Assembly: GCF_020360975.1 (NCBI RefSeq)
Contig: NW_025408667.1
Coordinates: 4,526,001 to 4,590,000, forward strand
Length of the DNA: 64,000 nucleotides
Source: Hirsutella rhossiliensis
Taxonomy: Eukaryota; Ascomycota; Sordariomycetes; Hypocreales; Ophiocordycipitaceae
Direction: 5' to 3'
Positions 58,701 to 64,000 of the stretch are shown in pieces. A program made the translations under genes and the position numbers. Numbering within the stretch: the first letter of the stretch is position 1; each line of letters begins with the position of its first letter. The notes under the pieces are model-generated. The model saw nothing but the letters and a program-made list of their open reading frames with translations. It was not told the origin of the DNA and searched no databases.

Positions 58701-61700
58701 AGCAGCCCTATACTAGTAGCGGTAGTAGATTCGATTAAAGAACCCCGTCTCTATTACTAGCCTAAGGAACTAGTTAAAGCCCCGCCCTAGCGCTTAGCTA
58801 ATAGCCTTATCCGCTATCGGAACTAACCTTAGGCGGTATTAAGTACTAATCTTTTAGTAGTAAAAGATAGGTATCGACGATTTTCTCCTCCTATAGGAAT
58901 ATTTAATCTAGACCTCTTAGTAGTCGAACCTCTTATAATAGTCGGTAAAGTCTCTATGCCCGCTCCTTACGGTAAGTAGGTAGCGGAGGTGTTATCGTTT
59001 AGTATATAGCTCTAGCGGGCACCCGAGTAAGGCCTTAAGCTCTAGGCTCTTATAGCTGCTTAGGGTCGCCGCGGCTTACTAGTCTTAGAAATCGCGACTA
59101 GCTATAGCCTTTACCTATCTCTTAATAAACGCGTAGGTCGGAGGCCTATCTAGGCTATTAGATCGGCAGCCCTCTTTCGCTAGCCTATTAGCCCGCTCGT
59201 TACTAATTATACCCTTATAGCTAGGGCACTAGCGCGTACTAATATCTCTATAATAAGCTATAACCTCGACGAATATTACCGCCGCCGCTTACGATAAGAT
59301 CGATAAGCCGCCCTATATAACCCGTATAGCAGCCGTATTATTAAGATATATTACGATCGGGCGTTACCGGTCTAGGCTCGTCGGGGCCTAAGCTAGCGCT
59401 ACTTAGAGTCCTTTAAGAGCGCCCTCGACCTCGGCGTTATATACCTCGGCTAATAGTATCCGGCCGCTACCGTAGACTACTTTATCTAGGCCTAGCTAGA
59501 CTAAGTACCTATACCTATATACGCCGTCCTTACTCTTTAAGCTATTAGTATAGATAATAAGTATATCTTTAGAGTATACCTAGAGCTACTTATAGAAACT
59601 CCTCGCTGCCTAGGTCTTATCTAAGCCTCCTATCGGATCCGGCTATAGAGGGGCCGGGGGTTAAGGTCTAGGCCTTAGCGCTTAGGCCGTTATTTAGTAT
59701 AGGTAGAGCAGTCGCGAGGCCTACTACTTTTAGGCCGCGCGGGGCGGCCGTATACTATACTCCTATATTAACTACCGGCTAAGCGTTAGGAGGATGCTTA
59801 TATAGGGCGTTAGTAGGTGCCGTGTATTTAAAGAGCGTAGGCGTACTATAGCGCGCTTTAGAGCGTCCGTAAGAAGGAGCGTAGCGGGTAGTATACTAGT
59901 ATCTTAGTAGAGGGCCGAAATATAATATAATATAATTTATTCCGCTTAGAGGGACTAACCTTAGCGGGCCGCGATACTAAGCTATTTATAGATCCTTTAC
60001 TTTCGACTATAATACCTAGAAGCCCTATATTTTGCTCCTATCTATATATTTTAGCCTTTAATTTCGTAGTTAATAGGCCTACTTAAAGGCCTATTTCTCT
60101 AAGTATTTAGTATCTTATTCTTAGTAGCTAAAGCCCGGTCTATTAATAAGAGGCTATATAGTACTAGTACTATATACTTTAGTTTACTAGTACTATTATC
60201 GTTAGTTTATATCTAGTCTCTTAGTTACTATCGCGAATTTAATCGTAGCGTATACTACTAATAGGTTTAGCTTCTATTTATCGCTATTAAATATCGACTT
60301 CCCTCTTAGGAAGAAAGATATATTTTCTATCTTAGTTCGATTATATTTTATTATACTTTTTCTTTTAAAGATCTATACCTTATATTAAAAAAGGAAAGCG
60401 CTTTACTATCTTAATTACTTAACTATAGCTATATAGGTCGCTTTCTACCGCCTATATTCTATAAAGGTAACTATTAAGCCTCGATTTACTTATATAAAGT
60501 TATATAAGTACTCTTACTTCTTTCTTACCGTATATCTACTTAATAACGCTATATTAATTCTTTTTAAGTATCTTCTTACTCTTATAGGAATTTCTAGTCT
60601 TTGCTATTATAGTCTAGAGAGCACTAGTCTTATTCTTATTAAGCGGGCTTAAAATAGCGAGATCTCTTAGATACGCCCTTTACGTATTACTTTCCGCGCT
60701 ACTACCTTTACTTTTACCCTTAATATAAACCCTTTAGCTCTTACTAAGGTCTATATTATATAAATTAAAACACCCTATTACTAAAAGAGCCTAATATACT
60801 TATAGATTCCTTAGATAATATATTAGCCCGACTGCTAGCGCGGTTAGCTAATCGCTTATATAGCCGATCTATTACTTATAATAAAGACTAGCTCTCTTTA
60901 CTTAAGTCGCGCTAGTATATATTGTAGAGCTATAGTAATCGCCTTTAGCTCCGCGATATATAGGTTTTAATCTTCTCGCGGCCCTAAAGTAATAGAATAG
61001 CTCGCTAGTGCTTCTTACTTATTATTAACTCTTATATCTTAAATATAGCCTCTTATACCGACTACGCCTTACCTTTTAGATAAGCTCGTCGCGATAATAA
61101 TACCTTACGCTTTCGTAACTAACTTAGCTACTTAGTTTATCGAGGTTATAGAGAATATAAATACGGTCTTTTTATAGGGCTACTATATATTCTCTAATAA
61201 CTTTTAATCTTTAACCTACTAACTCTTTATACTCTTAAGCTATCGTTTATAGTAGGGACGTAAATCTTTAGTATACTCTAATACCTAGCTAAGCGAGAGG
61301 ATACGCCCTTAGGAAAGTACGAACGCTAATCTAAAACCTCGCCGCTACTTGAGTATACCGATTTACTACTAGCCGAATACTTACCTCTACTTCCGCGACT
61401 ACCGTCGATATAGTATAGAACGCTCTAGTTACCGCTTACGCCCTTATTATCTATACTCGATTTAACTAGTAGCCCTCCCTTACTTTATATATATAAGCTT
61501 AGATAGTAGAGGTATAGTCTATAGTAAGCGTAACTATAGCGGTAAATAACTACCTAGCTACCTAAGGCGATAATCTATATAGTCTTTTTAGCTATATAGC
61601 GGTTTCTAGTCCCTTTAATACTGCTTATACTATATACTCCTTATATCGTAGTTTTATATCTATAACTACTTTTAGTACCTTAGCGTTTTCCTATAGCTAG

Positions 61701-64000
61701 ATCGTTCTTCCTTTAATAATAAATAGACTTAAGCTAGAGCGCTTAGCTATTTATATAAAGTAAATAATAGTCGTCTTATCGCCCTTAAACGTCGCCTTAC
61801 TTTACTTTTCCTACGCTAAGGCACGGTCGATAATAGACTAGATTCCGTCCTAGTTTAACTCTATAGTCGAGCCTATAACCTAGGCTAAGTAATTGTCTAT
61901 AAATACGATTAATCCTCTAAAGGTACTAATTTTATTCTATACTAAGTCTATATTAAAGAAAAGAAAGAGAATTAGTAAAAGCGGCGATCCCTAAGGAAGA
62001 CCTACTTATAGGAGCTCTTATTATACGGTATAGTATTTATTAACTATAATACTAGCCGTCCGCTTAGAGTAGAATGCGTTTACCTACTTAACTAGCTCGC
62101 GGGGTAAACCCCTTACTACGAGCTATTATAGAAGCCTATCCTTAAACACTCTATTATATATACCCTTAACGTCGAAGTTTATAAGACTAAGTACCTTACT
62201 TATTCGCTATACTTTATAGATTTTCTTTTATAAGAGTACGAGAGCTTACTCCGCGGAACGCCTCTTCCTAGCTTTAAAGTAGTTAGTTAGTAATAGCCTA
62301 AACGTTTCTACTATAAAGGAAATCCGCTTAGCTATTACTGCTTTTAGGATCTTACCTAGTATCGATAGTAATAATATTAGTCGTAAGGCCCTCGCTATAG
62401 TATAATTATCTTTTCCTAGCTTCTTTAATAGGATAATCTTTACTATTCGCTATTACTTTAATAGGACTCTATATTCTACTAATAGCCGGAATAGATATAC
62501 TACTTACTATTTAACTACTAGCTATAGCTATCTCTAGACTATAGCTAGTAGGCCGTTGTCTTTAAGCGCCTTCTAGGGTTTAGCTATTATAACTTTCCTT
62601 TTAATCTCCTCTATAGTTAGTTCTAGTATAGGTACTAGCGCCCGTTACGGTCCTTTATATTTAGGCTTAATAGCGTCCGGTAGTAATAGGAAAAAGGTAC
62701 TAAGTAGCTCCTCTGCTTATTCTTACTTATCTTTTATTACCGTTTTATTTTCCCTCTTTAACTATAGTACCTTTTCGTCTATATAGTTTATTCCCGCCTT
62801 AAGGTATTTAGCGGCCCTTTAAATATTACCGTTATTAGCTAGAAAGTTATTTTAATACTATTATTTTTATTTACGAATAGCGTTATAGAATTCTTTCGCT
62901 ACTTCTTTCGCTTACTTTTCTAGGTCTACTACTAGCTATCCTACTCGCCTTCTTAACCTAGCTTAATTTCTCTAGAAGGTATAGACCTATTATAGTTAGG
63001 TAAGGTCGGTCGTCTACTATCTCTTTATATATAGTAGTACCTTCGCCTATAGTATTAGGTTATTAATCGTACTAAGCACTACTTCTATAAAGCGGTCGGT
63101 CTAGTCTTATAAACTACTATCCTAAGATATTAGTTATAGCTCTTACTCGACCCTATTCCTAATTACTATCTAGGGCGCGTTCTTAAGTAAAAGCCTTAGT
63201 ATAAGGTCTCTTTTTAGTAGGTCGATATTAAAGGCTATATAAATAGCCCGGTAGTCCGATCTATATTCCGCTAGGTAAATAGCGTATTTTACTATATCGT
63301 CTACTAGTTCTATCGATATTAATATTAGATTAATCGTGCTTTCTTTATTTAGACCCTACTAAGTCTTTATACCGCGGGGGAGTAGGCTATAAAGGCTATA
63401 TTCGTTTATAAGGTCGATAATTAGTTAACCCTTACCTTATCTCCTCGACGTAATATAATCGCCTCCTTAGAGTAGGTCGTACTAATTAAAGTCCCCTACT
63501 AATACTATATTGGTTCGCTTACTAGTACCGTTATAGAAATAGGTAATTAGACCGCCTAGTTCTATTATCGTAAGAATTAAGGCCTCCTTATCCTTCCCTT
63601 ATATATATACCGATATTACTAAGATATCTCTATTTAGTAGATATAATATAGCCGCTATTAGGTCTAATAACGGTATCGGGACCTACTCTAAGTTAATATC
63701 CTTTTATATCTAAAGTATGCTCCTAACCGGCTATCCCGCCTTATTAGTCTATATCGGAAGTATCCTTAACTACTATAGCTTATCGGGGCCGTTACGATTA
63801 TCCTATCCTTCTTACGCGCGTAGGGCTTAGTAATTACTAGCACTATATAGTCCTTTAATTCCTCGTTATTTATAATACTAAGCTATACTATATCTCGCTT
63901 ACGTATATTAAGCTAAAAGATACCTAGCTTTCTATATATAGTATAGTAGGTTATATAATCGATAATTCTAGCTAAGCGACTTATACGGTCCTCTATAAGG
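58700..64000 (-). mobile_element. LINE (non-LTR retrotransposon) relic with endonuclease, RT and RNase H
   Basis: Minus-strand order from the window end inward: an endonuclease relic with NIVLVGDFN at about 63,490-63,515, followed by a SLLPRGIKTW segment near 63,370. The reverse transcriptase at about 60,500-62,600 has GSPLLLILFLF and FIDNY (ancestral FVDDY) near 61,895. RNase H is at about 59,110-59,550 with CPSYKGIISNERANRLAKEGC split over the active-site region. This arrangement is that of fungal Tad1-like LINEs with RNase H. The 5' part (first ORF) lies outside the window. Many TAG/TAA replace Gln and Trp codons; the element is dead. Confidence 0.85.

Larger units (their letters stand above)
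27391..64000. repeat. Transposon-filled block with near-total CA/TG depletion (RIP)
   Basis: Line after line of this 36.6-kb block contains no CA and no TG on either strand, while CpG, CpC and CpT remain common and TA is in great excess. Only three open frames of 60 codons or more are present, all without family features. Decoded protein motifs belong to retrotransposons with Gln and Trp codons turned into TAA or TAG. This matches fungal repeat-induced point mutation with strict CpA preference. The block continues past the window end, so its full size is unknown. Confidence 0.93.

Noticed and set aside
27391..64000. CRISPR array or bacterial origin for the repeats
   Set aside because: Repeats are LTR pairs, inverted copies and microsatellites; there is no regular repeat-spacer pattern, and the left half is plainly fungal with introns.

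Overview
The window looks like a filamentous ascomycete chromosome segment, most likely Sordariomycetes and perhaps Hypocreales. The genes carry short introns (50-112 bp) with CTRAY-type branch points, coding DNA is GC-rich, and the gene set is typical of Pezizomycotina. It divides sharply in two. Positions 1 to about 27,390 are ordinary gene-bearing DNA. From about 27,390 to the end at 64,000 lies one block of transposon wreckage in which the dinucleotides CA and TG have almost vanished. That is the signature of repeat-induced point mutation (RIP).

Left part. Housekeeping genes come first: a COG2-like Golgi tether subunit, mitochondrial ribosomal protein uL1m with a GC-AG intron, and cytosolic glutamyl-tRNA synthetase. 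Then come a secreted SurE-like phosphatase, an ACR3 arsenite efflux carrier tail-to-tail with a bZIP regulator, and the TFIID subunit TAF11. From about 13.5 to 22.4 kb three genes form a plausible glycan locus: a nucleotide-sugar 6-dehydrogenase, a chitin-synthase-like family 2 glycosyltransferase with a newly resolved 26-codon first exon, and a GH18 glycosidase without a visible signal peptide. A fragment of hAT transposase lies at about 23.8 kb. The last intact gene is a five-exon secondary-metabolism-type O-methyltransferase that ends about 250 bp before the RIP block.

Right part. No intact gene is visible. Fossils that can be resolved are: a Ty3/Gypsy element at about 29-32.7 kb, interrupted by a roughly 420-bp island that kept its CA/TG; a small terminal-repeat element present as two inverted copies; a Gypsy element on the minus strand (36,655-51,371, 257-bp LTRs, CTAAG target duplication); nested inside it, a chromodomain Gypsy element on the plus strand (41,403-49,251, 449-bp LTRs, CTACT target duplication); a structure with 391-bp inverted arms around an alanine-rich degenerate frame; and a LINE on the minus strand that runs off the window end. 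Comparing paired LTRs shows CpG sites changing as a unit to TpA, which suggests how the block lost its C:G pairs stepwise. All family assignments come from reading translations by eye; no database search was run.
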